The notes under the pieces: model-generated | The model's database searches: none | Seen by the model: only the letters and a program-made list of their open reading frames with translations | What the model was told of the DNA's origin: nothing | Assembly (NCBI GenBank): GCA_007449985.2 | Contig: VIIQ02000045.1 | Coordinates: forward strand, 1-64,000 | Reading direction: 5' to 3' | Length of the DNA: 64,000 nt | Source: Desmodesmus armatus | Lineage: Eukaryota; Chlorophyta; Chlorophyceae; Sphaeropleales; Scenedesmaceae | Position numbers and translations under genes: made by a program | In this document: piece after piece, positions 1 to 9,637 of the stretch | How the letters are laid out: each line of letters opens with the position of its first letter | Numbering within the stretch: the stretch's first letter is position 1

Positions 1-2475
1 CTGAAGCCACGGCTGGGGCGTTGCAAGGAGCTGCTGCGGAGGATGATGCAGAGCACAAGCTGCCGCCAGCTATGCAGCAGTTCATTGGACAGCACACACA
101 GCAGCAGCGGTACATAACATGGCTTGGGCGCAGCAGCAGAGCCGTATGGGGCTTATGCAGCTTACATGACAGGCATGGGGTCTGCTGGTTCCAGCTACTG
201 GCCCATGGGCGGCTCGGCAATGCAGCAGCCAATGGCAGGCTGCCACCCTCTCACACACCGCTGGCTATCACTGGTGCAGTTGGCGACAGCACCGGTGAAC
301 AAGCAGCAATGATGGTGCTGCCGGATGCAGGCGGGTATGTGAGTGAGGAGCAGCAGCAGGAAACAATGCACTTTGGGCCCTCTTTCTGTTATGTGGGCTT
401 AGCAGACTGGCAGCAGGATCTGGCAGGTGGGCTCTTTGACTCAACGGGACATGAGTATGCACTGGTTGGGACACGTGCACAGGCAGGAGCTGGTGCAGTG
501 CAGCAGGGGGGTTGTCAGGCAGCCTGTGCCCAAGGGCTTCCTACCACCCTCAGCTCTTCCTACAGACCTGAATGCCATGCGTTCCATGCCACGCATCACC
601 AATGCACTGGTTGCTGGCTTAGGAGAGCTGGACGGCACCAGCAGGGGGCTACTGCACACGCTGCTTGACATTCAGCGTTTTGGGCGAGCAGGGTATCTGC
701 TTTTGGAGACCTTCTGGGTGTGCAGGAGGCTGGTGGAGCACATGGTAGCAGCAGTGCACAGCAGGGAGGGCAGCAGGCTCTGCAGGAGGCAACAGCAGCA
801 AAGGGTACTGCCAGCATGGTGTCCAGCAGCAGTTCTGGGCGCTGTGGCCCTGTTGCAGCAGCGGCGGCAAGCAGCCGCAGCCTCCTGGAGTCAGTCATGC
901 TGCAGTATGGCTTCAAGCCAGTGGCAATCGATTACCCCTACGCCAGTCAATGCCTGTGACGCTGGACTTCCTGGTGGGCACGAACAAACAGGAAGGATTG
1001 ACACTAACAACCCCGATGGCGTGATGTGCTAGTAGATATGGCGTTCCAGGACTCAGGTGCCACACTGCTGCTGTTCACTGAGGTGGCTTGTGGCGAGTGG
1101 GGTACTTACATCTTCAGAACAAATCAGGTGCCGTCTGTCAAGGGCATTGATGGGCTGCCGTCCAAGAAGATTATCGGCAGGACAGGACCGCTGGTTCTCA
1201 CACTTGCCAAGGGACCCCACTGGCAGCAGTCCTGCCCGTTCCGTGTGCTTGGGTGCTGGAGGGAGACGCGGGTGGCATGTTTAAGGTGTGCTTGGACAAG
1301 AAGACACTGCTGCCGGTGTTTGGGTATGTGGATCCAGCCCTCAACATGCTATGCTTCCGTCCCAAGGCAGCACAGGGCAGGCTTGACATTATACACGGCA
1401 TTCCCGTGCGTGGCTATGTCAAGAACGGCAACAGCAGCATCAGCAGTGGCAACATGGCGGCTGCCACCATCTGGGAGGAGGACAGCAGGGACACAGAGGA
1501 GCTTGAGGGCTCAGCAGCAGCAGTGCCGGGCATCAACTACAGGCCGTTTACTGCAGAGGAGAACACTCTAGCCAATGCAGAGCTCGAACGGCTGCTTCAG
1601 GCAGGAGTTATCACAGAACTGGATGCTGGGCCATTTGAAGTGAACGATCGCTGGTACTTGGACCACCTGGGCCTGAATGGTGGTGTGCCACAGCAGGTGC
1701 AAGAGGACTGGACAGCAGCAGCTCCACTGGGTCAACCGCTATGCCTGAGCTGTGCACAGGCAGTGACAGCGACAGTCTCCCAGAGCTGGTGGATGCTTAC
1801 AACCCAGTGACTGCTGACATCGAGTATTTCAGCCCTCATGGCAGTGCAGCAGATGCTTGGCTGCAACAACAACTGGGGTGAGCACACAAGCGCAGGCGCC
1901 GGCGTGGGCGCGGCCGCAAGGGCAGGGGGCGGCAGCAGCAGCAGCAACAGCAGGAGCAGGAGCAGGAGCAGGCAGAAGCACAGCAGCCACTGGAGGAGCC
2001 AGCAGGCAAGCTATGGGGCTTTGACTGGTCCAGGCTGCTGGTCAGCTGCTGCCGGGCATCAGCTGGATCACGACACACATGGTGCTGCTGCTGCTAGGCA
2101 TGTTCCACTTCTTTGTGGACTTGCCGCTGAGGAAGTACCCCTCAAAGATCATGCGTGGATTGGTCAGCATGGCGGGAGCAGCAGTGCGCCCAGGCAACCC
2201 CATGCGCGCAAGGGAGTATAATGTGGCAGAACCTGTGCCCACTAACAACCTTGGCGACACACGGCGCGCACGCAAGCGTCGGCACAACAGAGGGCCCAGG
2301 CCAGGCCCTGGCTTGCAACCGACGGCAGAGCAGGACGCACCGCAAACAAAGGTCTCTGTGGTCGCCACAGTGCGTCACTCTGGCAAGGTCATCACTGCGC
2401 GCACAGTGCTGATGTGCCTGCTCTGTTTCTTCTCAGTGCTGTGCTCCACAGCAGCAATGCAGGTTACCAACAGCA
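1..2475 (+). pseudogene. Gag and aspartic-protease part of the retrotransposon, frame-broken
   Basis: No single frame stays open, but protein-like stretches follow each other in alternating frames: a Met/Gly/Tyr/Gln-rich Gag-like part (about 1-330), an acidic and aromatic part (about 300-480), and a stretch around 1026-1240 with DSGAT at 1050-1064. DSGAT fits the D-S/T-G active site of retroviral-type aspartic proteases. A further block (1253-1810) lies in another frame. Around 2079-2500 two hydrophobic stretches flank an Arg/Lys-rich stretch. Either this half has decayed or the sequence has several indels; the intact pol favours indels or relaxed constraint. Only the protease identity rests on a motif, and that motif is short. 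Confidence 0.55.
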
Positions 2476-5400
2476 TTGGGGCAGCAGCCACTGGATCAGC
2501 ACTGCAAGCTGGCTACTTTCCCCTGCCACATGGCGTCCCACCACACCTCAACATGCACTTGCTGCAGCAGGAGCTTGCCAACCTGCATTGCAGTAGGTTT
2601 CGCTGCTACAGCAGAGCATGATTCTGGCCAAGTGAAGTGGTACCAGGCCGACCCAGCAGCTCTGGACCAACTTGGGCCCGATGGCGCAACAGAAGATGTG
2701 CATGACGCCAGATGGACAGTGCACGATGAGGGCAAATGGATCTTGGGCAACCACCCAGATGCATCGCCTGCACAAATGGACCAGCTGGTGCAGATGCTGT
2801 TGGAGGAGCGAGGGGCATTTGCTTACAGTCTGCAGGACTTGCCTGGCTACACAGGGGACGTAGCTGACTTCAAACTGATCGATCCCTCCAAACGTATGTG
2901 GAGCGCACCCAGACGCTACACAGAAGAGGAGGTGAAGTTTGCCAAGGAGAAGGTGCAGGAGATGCTGGATGCGGGCATCGTAAAAGAAATTCCAACGACC
3001 TGTCCGCATGCTTCAGCTATCACGTTGCCTATGAAGCGAGCACCCGACGGTAGCTGGACCGACAAGCGGTTCTGCATCGACCTGCGCAACGTCAACGGCA
3101 ACACAGTGGTGGACAGTTACGGCCTGCCACTACCGGAAGAACTGTTTAGGCGAATTAGGGGGCACAAATTCTTGGTCAAGGCGGACTTTAGAGCGGGCTT
3201 TTGGCAGCTCAACCTGAGCGAAGAGGCGCAGCAGCACGTGGCCTTCCACGCACCCGACAGTGGCAAGCGACTGACCTACACGCGGCTGTGTTTTGGTCAC
3301 GTGAACGCCACGGCAATTTTCCAGCGGGTTATGGAGAAGGAGCTGGCAGCAGCTGGTTTGTCTCACTGTGCGGCGCCGTTCGTCGATGACGTTATCATGT
3401 GGTGCGACACCTGGGAGGACATGGTGACCAACTTCAGAACACTTCTACAGCATCTCAAGACAGTGGGCTTGCGCCTGCACCCTGCCAAGACAATCGTGGG
3501 TGCAGACTGCTTGCCTTACCTGGGTCACCTGGTATCAGCCAAGGAGTGCAAGCCGGAGCCAGCCAAGATTGCAGGCATCAAGGCACTGCAGCCACCCACC
3601 AGCCTCAAGCGCCTGCAGGCCCACCTTGGCCTGTTTAATTACTACAGGTGCTATGTGCCCAACTTTGCCATCATTGCCAGGCCGCTTTACAAGCTTATGG
3701 AGAAGGGTGCGCAGTACATCTGGAGTGATGACTGTAACCAGGCGTATGAGGGGCTTCGAACGGCGCTGTGCAAGAAGGGTTTGGGGCTCAGGCAGCCTGT
3801 GGATGGGCGCAGTTTTCATCTGTATGTCGACTGGAGCAACACGGGCATTGCAGCTGTGCTGAATCAGGAGGCGGAGGATGGGACGGAGTACATGGTGGCC
3901 TGTGCCAGCAGGTCCCTCAATGCAGCTGAGCAGAACTATCCCGCCTGGAAAGGCGAGATGATGGCAGCAGTGTGGGGCGTCAAAATGTACAGGCCGTACT
4001 TGCACTCCAGGGAGTTCTATCTCCACAGCGACCACCGGGCGCTGTTATGGCTGCTGACACAGAAGACACCAGTGGGGCAGCAGATGCGTTGGATTCTGGC
4101 ACTTCAGGAGTACCGCTTCTCACTGGTGCACAGGGCAGGCAAGTCAAACCCAGCTGATGTGCCTAGCAGGGAAGCCAGTAGCTGTGTGGCAGACACCACT
4201 GGAGCCAGGTTGGACACGGAGCTGCATGACTGGGTGCCCACTGTGCTTCTGCCAGACTGCAAAACAACGGACCCACTGGTCTACACACATGACAGTCTGG
4301 CACTGGAGCTGGGCATTGGCAGCAAATCAACAGCAGCAGCTGGAGTGGCAGCAATGGCTTATGAGGAAACACCTGGTGACTGCCCAATCCTTCACAGCCC
4401 AGCAGCAGCGCTGGCGGCAGAACCAGCAGACAGCTACAGTCATGAACAGCTGGAGCACGAGGCGTTGTGTTGTCTACTGTGCAGCAACGAGTCTGCAGTG
4501 GACACATTCGCCCCAACCGCCGACTCATTGCTGGGGGGGGAGACAGCAGGACAACTTTTTGCTGACGATGGCTGCTGCGTGGACACACAACACCCAGCAG
4601 TAGCTTGGCGGCAGCATGACCTACAGCAGGCAGCATCGGCGTGGGTCACATTGGCAGGGCTACAACAGCCCCAACCGGACAGCTTCCAGCCAGGAGTGTA
4701 CACAGGTGCATTGGACCCCTGGGGCGTAAGGGAGACACAAGGGCTGTGCACGGCTACTGTGGCAGACACGTTCTTCCCGGCAGCGCTGCAGCAGGGCATC
4801 GTGCTTTATGAGCCGTTTGGTGGCATCTGCGCAGGGCTGGAGATGGTGCTCAGGAGTGGCATCACAGTCAAACAGTACCTGTACAGCGACATCAACCCCA
4901 TGGCACAGCGGGCGGCGTTACACAGGATCAGGGTGCTGCAAAGCATGTATCCCAAGCAGCTACCGGAGGATGCTTTGGCTGGCAGTTTCAGCATTCTTCC
5001 CATGGATGTGAGGCACATCACCACACAGCAGCTCAGCAAGGCTGTCAGCGAGGCACCAGTCAAGCAATGGCTGGTAGTAGGAGGCTGGCCCTGTCAAGAC
5101 TTCTCTGCAGCAGGCAAGTCACAGGGGCTTCGGGGTGATCGGGCTCAACTGCTGTTTGACCTGGTCAGGGTAGTGGGAGCGTTGCAACAGCTACTCCCAC
5201 ACCAGCCCCCAGCCTACCTGGTGGAGAATGTGCTCTTGCAGCAGCACAGGCTGAGCAGCATCAGTCAGCATGACTTCAATAAAATCAAGGCGTGCCTAGG
5301 GTTACCTGTGGTGCTGGACGCAGCACAGTTTGGCAGCCTTGCACATCGGGCGCGCAACTTCTGGTCCAACCTGGTTGGGCCCAGTCAACTGCGAGCAGCT

Positions 5401-8226
5401 TTGGCATTTGTCAAGAGGCCACCCGCACGCAGCGTACAGCTTGCCTTGGGACCTGGCAGGACCGCGCAACCTGTCAACCGACCAGACGCTGCTCCTCTCT
5501 ACCCCTGCAACGCACCAGGGCAGCCTCGCGCAGCCTGGCCTACCTTGGTCAGCAGCGCACGCTCCTACGCCTTCAGGCCTGGCCAGCCTGGCAGTGTTTT
5601 GGACACAACGGTGCCTGCTGTAGTCAAGTGGGGCGAGCCAACAGCAGAGGAGAGAGAGGTAGCTCTGGGCTATCTTCCAGGCAGCACAGCAGCAGCAGGC
5701 CTCACACAAGCGCAGCGGTGTGCGTTGCTCGGTGAAAGCATGGATGCCAACACTTTGCAGGTGCTCATGGCCATCGCCAAGGCTTGGTTCCTGCGGGGCC
5801 TGCCTACCTCTACTGACTTGGCGACACGTGCATTCAGCGCACACGAAGGGGAACTGGCGCAGGAGTGGCCTGGCAGAGAGGCAACTGCAACCCCACATGG
5901 CTATCAGCAGCAGCTAGCCATGACAGCTGGCTACCAGGAGAACACTACGGCTACGAGCCAAGGTGACATCTGGGCCGACGATAAGACCCTGGAGTACATC
6001 AGAACAGGGCAACTCCCACAAGACCTGGCAGCCAGCCAGGCAGCACGTATCAAGCGACGTGCACGCTCATACTACTTCAAGGACCAGCAGCTGATCAGGA
6101 GGATGCCAGATGGCACCGACAGGCTGGTACCTCCACCACAGGCGCGTGCTGGTCTCATACGGCAGCAACACGAGATGTGTGGGCACTTTGGCAGGCGGCG
6201 CACCTCAGCCATGCTACTCAGTAAGCACTGGTGGTATGGGTTACTGGCGGACGTTGCAACAGTGCTGTCACGCTGCGAGCACTGCAGCAGGGTGCATGCC
6301 AGCTTCACCGCCAAGCCGGAGGAGCTGCGCCCCATTCCAATCAGCAGCATGGGTTTCAGGTGGCACGTGGACACAGCTGGGCCACTACCCAAGAGTGCAA
6401 AGGGCAACAAGTATGTGCTGGTGTGTGTTGAGGCATTCAGCAAGTACCTGGTGGTGGTGCCGATGGAAAACGACAAGGCGGAGACCACTGCATACCACTT
6501 CTTGCACGGTGTATTGGCACACTTTGCAGCACCAGGGCAGGTGGTGACAGACTCAGGGACAGAGTTTGAGGGCGAGTTTGCCAAGCTCCTGGAGGATGCG
6601 CTCATCGATCATGCCATCATCAGTGCAGACCACCCTCAGGCCAATGGTCAGGCAGAGAAGGCTGTGCACATCGTCAAGCGGGCGCTTACCAAAATGGCAG
6701 TGGCAAGGCACAGTGTCAAGCAGTGGGATGAGGACTTGGCATGGCTGGCACTGGGCTACCGCTGCTCTCCACAGGCCAGCACAGGCCACAGCCCGTACGA
6801 ACTCATGTATGCACGTCCACCGGTCATTCCACCTGCAGTGAAGGAGCTTGTCAGCACACCCCTGGACATCAGTGCTGAGGCGGCTGTCAAGGACCTACTG
6901 CAGCGTAAGGAGCGGCTAAAGCAGCAGGTGCCCATTGCGCTGGAGAACCTGGCGATTGCACAGCACAGGGATCAGCGCCGTTACCTGCAGCTGCGTGCGC
7001 CTGACTACAAGCCACGCGTTCACAGGTTTATGGTGGGTGACTACGTCTACACTCAGCAGCTTAACCGGGCAAGCAAGCTACAGCCCAGGGCCAAACCCCT
7101 CATTCTGCGAGTTCTGGAGGTGCGGGACTCTGGGGTACTGCACCTGCAGGGGCGCTGTGGCCGGACCATTGAGGTGCACATGTCTCACTGTGCACCCTGC
7201 CACTTGCCTGATATCGACGGCGGCATCGACCCACTGCTGGTGGACAACACAGATGATGTGGTCTGTGAGGTATGCAGCACCAGCGACAACGGGGCCGAGC
7301 TCATGCTGTGTGACGTGTGCAACAGCGGATACCATACCTACTGCTTGCAACCACCACTCAGCAGTGTGCCTGACGGTGTGTGGCTGTGCCCGGAGTGTGT
7401 GGACGCTGGCTACACAGAACAGGATGCTGCTGGCAGGGAGCAGCAGCGGCAGCAGCTACAGGAGCGGGAGGCCAGGCCAAACATATTCCCCGGCGCGCAA
7501 ATGAAGCGCAGGGACGAAGCAGCACATGCGCTGCATGGCCGACTGGTGCTGAAGGCGTTCACGGATCCAGCCACCGGGAAAGGCAGGAAGTACTGGGGCA
7601 GGATCTACTTCAAGGATGCTGAGTCACGCCCATACTACTTCCGAGTGGTGTACGAAGATGGGGACTCTCACCACGCCACCATGGCAGGCATCAAGCGCTA
7701 CCTGCAGCCGGAGGATGCAGTGCTGCCACCTGGGGCCAGCATTCCTACACCAGAGTCACTGGCAGCAGCAGTGGCGTACGCACGACAGCTGGTCAGCAGG
7801 GTTGCTGGCGGTTCAGTAGCTGTTCCTTCCACAAGGGTCTCACCGGCAGATGTGCAGTTGCTGCAGCTTACAGTGCAGATGTCCCTGGTTCAAGCCCTGG
7901 TGGACCCACTAACACTCAACACCCAGTGGCAGCAGGTTTTTGCTGGGCGACCGTTCACTGTGGGCTGCGGGCCTGTACAGCACGGCGCTACAGCCATCAT
8001 CATTACACCTACAGCACCCTTTGTGCTTCATGCAGTTTTCACAGCACTGCAAATGAGGCCATTGGTGGTGCTCTGTTACGTGCCTTCACTGGCGTTTCCA
8101 GCTGACATCCACCCTCTGTTCAGTGCACTCAAGCAGCAACGGCGAGCAGCAGCATTCAGGGGCAAGAATGGCTGCTGGCTGGTGCTCAGTAGGCAAGGCA
8201 TAGACATCGACAACTGGCTGCATTGA
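2476..8226 (+). CDS. pol: Retrotransposon Pol polyprotein: RT, RNase H, DNA methyltransferase, integrase, PHD, Tudor-like
   Basis: An uninterrupted 1916-residue frame; the true start is unclear because the upstream frames are broken. Reverse transcriptase (about 130-400) has KAD at 235-237 and FVDD at 302-305. RNase H (about 445-565) has the acidic residues D452, E494, D519 and D561. A cytosine-C5 methyltransferase follows (about 774-1103; described separately). Integrase has the zinc-binding H1232, H1237, C1267, C1270, and catalytic D1299, D1359, E1394 with 34 residues between the last two. A PHD finger (1597-1641) and a Tudor-like segment (about 1688-1745) follow, then about 170 unrecognised residues. 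Polyproteins of this kind are normally cut by the element's own protease into a replicase that makes cDNA and an integrase that inserts it. A methyltransferase between RNase H and integrase is not part of standard Ty3/gypsy pol. Confidence 0.92.
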   Translation: MGQQPLDQHCKLATFPCHMASHHTSTCTCCSRSLPTCIAVGFAATAEHDSGQVKWYQADPAALDQLGPDGATEDVHDARWTVHDEGKWILGNHPDASPAQMDQLVQMLLEERGAFAYSLQDLPGYTGDVADFKLIDPSKRMWSAPRRYTEEEVKFAKEKVQEMLDAGIVKEIPTTCPHASAITLPMKRAPDGSWTDKRFCIDLRNVNGNTVVDSYGLPLPEELFRRIRGHKFLVKADFRAGFWQLNLSEEAQQHVAFHAPDSGKRLTYTRLCFGHVNATAIFQRVMEKELAAAGLSHCAAPFVDDVIMWCDTWEDMVTNFRTLLQHLKTVGLRLHPAKTIVGADCLPYLGHLVSAKECKPEPAKIAGIKALQPPTSLKRLQAHLGLFNYYRCYVPNFAIIARPLYKLMEKGAQYIWSDDCNQAYEGLRTALCKKGLGLRQPVDGRSFHLYVDWSNTGIAAVLNQEAEDGTEYMVACASRSLNAAEQNYPAWKGEMMAAVWGVKMYRPYLHSREFYLHSDHRALLWLLTQKTPVGQQMRWILALQEYRFSLVHRAGKSNPADVPSREASSCVADTTGARLDTELHDWVPTVLLPDCKTTDPLVYTHDSLALELGIGSKSTAAAGVAAMAYEETPGDCPILHSPAAALAAEPADSYSHEQLEHEALCCLLCSNESAVDTFAPTADSLLGGETAGQLFADDGCCVDTQHPAVAWRQHDLQQAASAWVTLAGLQQPQPDSFQPGVYTGALDPWGVRETQGLCTATVADTFFPAALQQGIVLYEPFGGICAGLEMVLRSGITVKQYLYSDINPMAQRAALHRIRVLQSMYPKQLPEDALAGSFSILPMDVRHITTQQLSKAVSEAPVKQWLVVGGWPCQDFSAAGKSQGLRGDRAQLLFDLVRVVGALQQLLPHQPPAYLVENVLLQQHRLSSISQHDFNKIKACLGLPVVLDAAQFGSLAHRARNFWSNLVGPSQLRAALAFVKRPPARSVQLALGPGRTAQPVNRPDAAPLYPCNAPGQPRAAWPTLVSSARSYAFRPGQPGSVLDTTVPAVVKWGEPTAEEREVALGYLPGSTAAAGLTQAQRCALLGESMDANTLQVLMAIAKAWFLRGLPTSTDLATRAFSAHEGELAQEWPGREATATPHGYQQQLAMTAGYQENTTATSQGDIWADDKTLEYIRTGQLPQDLAASQAARIKRRARSYYFKDQQLIRRMPDGTDRLVPPPQARAGLIRQQHEMCGHFGRRRTSAMLLSKHWWYGLLADVATVLSRCEHCSRVHASFTAKPEELRPIPISSMGFRWHVDTAGPLPKSAKGNKYVLVCVEAFSKYLVVVPMENDKAETTAYHFLHGVLAHFAAPGQVVTDSGTEFEGEFAKLLEDALIDHAIISADHPQANGQAEKAVHIVKRALTKMAVARHSVKQWDEDLAWLALGYRCSPQASTGHSPYELMYARPPVIPPAVKELVSTPLDISAEAAVKDLLQRKERLKQQVPIALENLAIAQHRDQRRYLQLRAPDYKPRVHRFMVGDYVYTQQLNRASKLQPRAKPLILRVLEVRDSGVLHLQGRCGRTIEVHMSHCAPCHLPDIDGGIDPLLVDNTDDVVCEVCSTSDNGAELMLCDVCNSGYHTYCLQPPLSSVPDGVWLCPECVDAGYTEQDAAGREQQRQQLQEREARPNIFPGAQMKRRDEAAHALHGRLVLKAFTDPATGKGRKYWGRIYFKDAESRPYYFRVVYEDGDSHHATMAGIKRYLQPEDAVLPPGASIPTPESLAAAVAYARQLVSRVAGGSVAVPSTRVSPADVQLLQLTVQMSLVQALVDPLTLNTQWQQVFAGRPFTVGCGPVQHGATAIIITPTAPFVLHAVFTALQMRPLVVLCYVPSLAFPADIHPLFSALKQQRRAAAFRGKNGCWLVLSRQGIDIDNWLH
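4795..5784 (+). other. Cytosine-C5 DNA methyltransferase domain inside Pol
   Basis: Pol residues about 774-1103. Motif I is seen as EPFGGICAG (779-787, binding of S-adenosylmethionine). Motif IV is GGWPCQDFS with catalytic C873. Motif VI is ENV at 917-919. The motif VIII-like AHRARNFW begins at 956. The end has TAEEREVALGYLPG followed by a motif X-like LLGES at 1084-1088. The spacing around the end, with a GYLPG box and then LLGES, recalls the DNMT3/DRM group (GFP then LGNS), while PCQ is shared more widely, so the subfamily is open. All residues needed for catalysis appear present and the frame is intact. It would transfer a methyl group to carbon 5 of cytosine. Between motif VIII and motif X there is room for a target-recognition region (about 975-1050). 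Confidence 0.9.
7264..7710 (+). other. PHD finger and Tudor-like segment after integrase
   Basis: Residues 1597-1641 form a Cys4-His-Cys3 pattern: CEVC, then CDVC, then YHTYC, then WLCPEC, with the LQPPLSSVPDG loop usual in PHD fingers that read histone H3 tails. About 45 residues on, residues 1688-1745 contain YWGRIYFKD and VVYEDGDSHHAT, resembling the beta-barrel YxDGD pattern of Tudor/agenet-type readers. Many Ty3/gypsy integrases carry a C-terminal chromodomain that steers insertion into marked chromatin. By analogy this tandem could steer insertion, which is inference. The PHD call is firm; the Tudor call is tentative. Confidence 0.75.
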
Positions 8227-8385
8227 GCACTGGATGCTCGGTTCATTATCTCGGTCCGGTTTCGCTAAGACGGCGCAGTAGTAGCTTAGCACCAAGGGGC
8301 TTCAAGGAAGGGGGGGCATGATAGTGCATACTGCAGGCTGACTAAGCAGGTGATTAGCTGACACGCTCAACCTTCTGTCCTGCAC

Positions 8386-8407
8386 TGCTAACCTCTCCAC
8401 TGTGCAG
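8386..8407 (+). promoter_or_regulatory. Probable 3' splice site before the second retrotransposon ORF
   Basis: CTAAC (8388-8392, branch-point-like) is followed by a C/T-rich stretch and TGTGCAG ending at 8407, matching the acceptors used by nearby host genes. The next ATG is at 8423 and opens a 404-residue frame. The nearest upstream donor-like site is AG/GTGATT at about 8349, giving a 59-base intron; a donor farther upstream would instead make a subgenomic mRNA that skips pol, as retroviral env mRNAs do. Confidence 0.45.
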
Positions 8408-8422
8408 GGCGTGTTCTCATTT

Positions 8423-9637
8423 ATGCCCGACACAGCACCTGGTGCCAGCAGTGTAATAGAGGAGCAGCTGGACTACGGGGAGGACTCCTGGGAGGAGTTG
8501 CAGGAGCAGCCAGTCAGTGAGGAAGTGGCACTGCTAGGATCTGGAGAGGAGGAGTTGCCTCAGCAGCCAGACAGTGAGGGTGCAGAGCAGCCGGACTTTG
8601 GGGGCGAGGGCTTGCCTGAGGAGCCCATGCAGCAGGACATAGCAGCTCACATGGACCTGCCTGCAGCAGTAGCGGAGGACCCAGCCGGCCAACTGGTCAC
8701 GAGGGTACGCGCAATCTACCATGGGCTTCGGCGGGACAGGGATGAGCTGAGGGGTATTGACAGGAGCTTGTGGCAGCTTACACTAGAGCAGCAGCGATGG
8801 GTGGAGCGCGAAGCAGCAATGGACGTGCTTGGCATCACCCGTGTTGCATGTCACCTTGGCGGCTATGCCAACGGGATGTCAGAGGACCTCACAGTTGCGG
8901 CAAGGCGGGCAAAGGAGGCAGACCAGCACATGCTGCAGAATGCAGATACAGACTTGGAGGCAGAAGCAGCACGGGCAGCTGCAGCAAGGGAGGCTGCAGC
9001 AAGGGAGGCTGCAGCAAGGGAGGCTGCAGCAGCTGAAGCACTTGCAAAGGAGGCAGCAGCGAAGGCAAGGGCTGCAGAAGGGAACCGCGCAGTAGAGCCG
9101 GCAGCAAACCAGGAGGCACCTGCAGCAGTAGGCTTTGATTGGAGTCGCGTGAAACTACCCTTAGAGTTTGTGCCTCCGCAGCGCGGAAGCAGCAGCAGCG
9201 GCAAGGGTAATGATGGGGAGCATACGCAGGAGCGCAGCGGGAGCCGCGGCCGCAGCCCCAATGCCGACAACAGGGAGCGCAAGCCCAAACGCAGCAGGAG
9301 CCGCAGCAAGGGCCGCGGCAAGGACGACAACCAGGACCGTGGTGGTCGCAGCAGCAGCAAGTACGACATGGACGGGCCTCCCAAACCCGCAGACGTACCT
9401 GAGTACGAGCTCCCTCCTTTGGGCTTTACCCGCAACAACTGCAGGGTGGGCAAGGACGGTTATGGATTAGCAGGAGTTATGGATTACCAGGGCACGTGGT
9501 TCCCAGTGGCAGCACACGACCCAGCGCACAACCCGGAGAAGAACCCAAAACTTAACGACACATGCCCAATCTGCTTCCTGCGAACAGCATACAAGCAGGA
9601 TCGCCTGGCATACCGTTCCAACACCCGGCGCAGGTAA
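8423..9637 (+). CDS. Retrotransposon downstream ORF, function unknown (acidic, coiled-coil, Arg/Ser-rich)
   Basis: The frame is open from 8402, but the first ATG is at 8423, giving about 404 residues. The N-terminal 90 residues are rich in Glu and Gln. A middle helix has tandem AAARE heptad-like repeats (about nt 8960-9080) and should form a coiled coil. Next comes an Arg/Ser/Lys-rich stretch (about nt 9200-9350) that could bind RNA or act as a nuclear signal. The C-terminus has TCPICFLRTAYKQDR, a single CxxC. It lies between pol and the 3' LTR, the place of env in retroviruses, but shows no signal peptide or membrane helix. A nucleic-acid-binding accessory or Gag-like protein is the best guess. 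No family was recognised. Confidence 0.6.
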   Translation: MPDTAPGASSVIEEQLDYGEDSWEELQEQPVSEEVALLGSGEEELPQQPDSEGAEQPDFGGEGLPEEPMQQDIAAHMDLPAAVAEDPAGQLVTRVRAIYHGLRRDRDELRGIDRSLWQLTLEQQRWVEREAAMDVLGITRVACHLGGYANGMSEDLTVAARRAKEADQHMLQNADTDLEAEAARAAAAREAAAREAAAREAAAAEALAKEAAAKARAAEGNRAVEPAANQEAPAAVGFDWSRVKLPLEFVPPQRGSSSSGKGNDGEHTQERSGSRGRSPNADNRERKPKRSRSRSKGRGKDDNQDRGGRSSSKYDMDGPPKPADVPEYELPPLGFTRNNCRVGKDGYGLAGVMDYQGTWFPVAAHDPAHNPEKNPKLNDTCPICFLRTAYKQDRLAYRSNTRRR

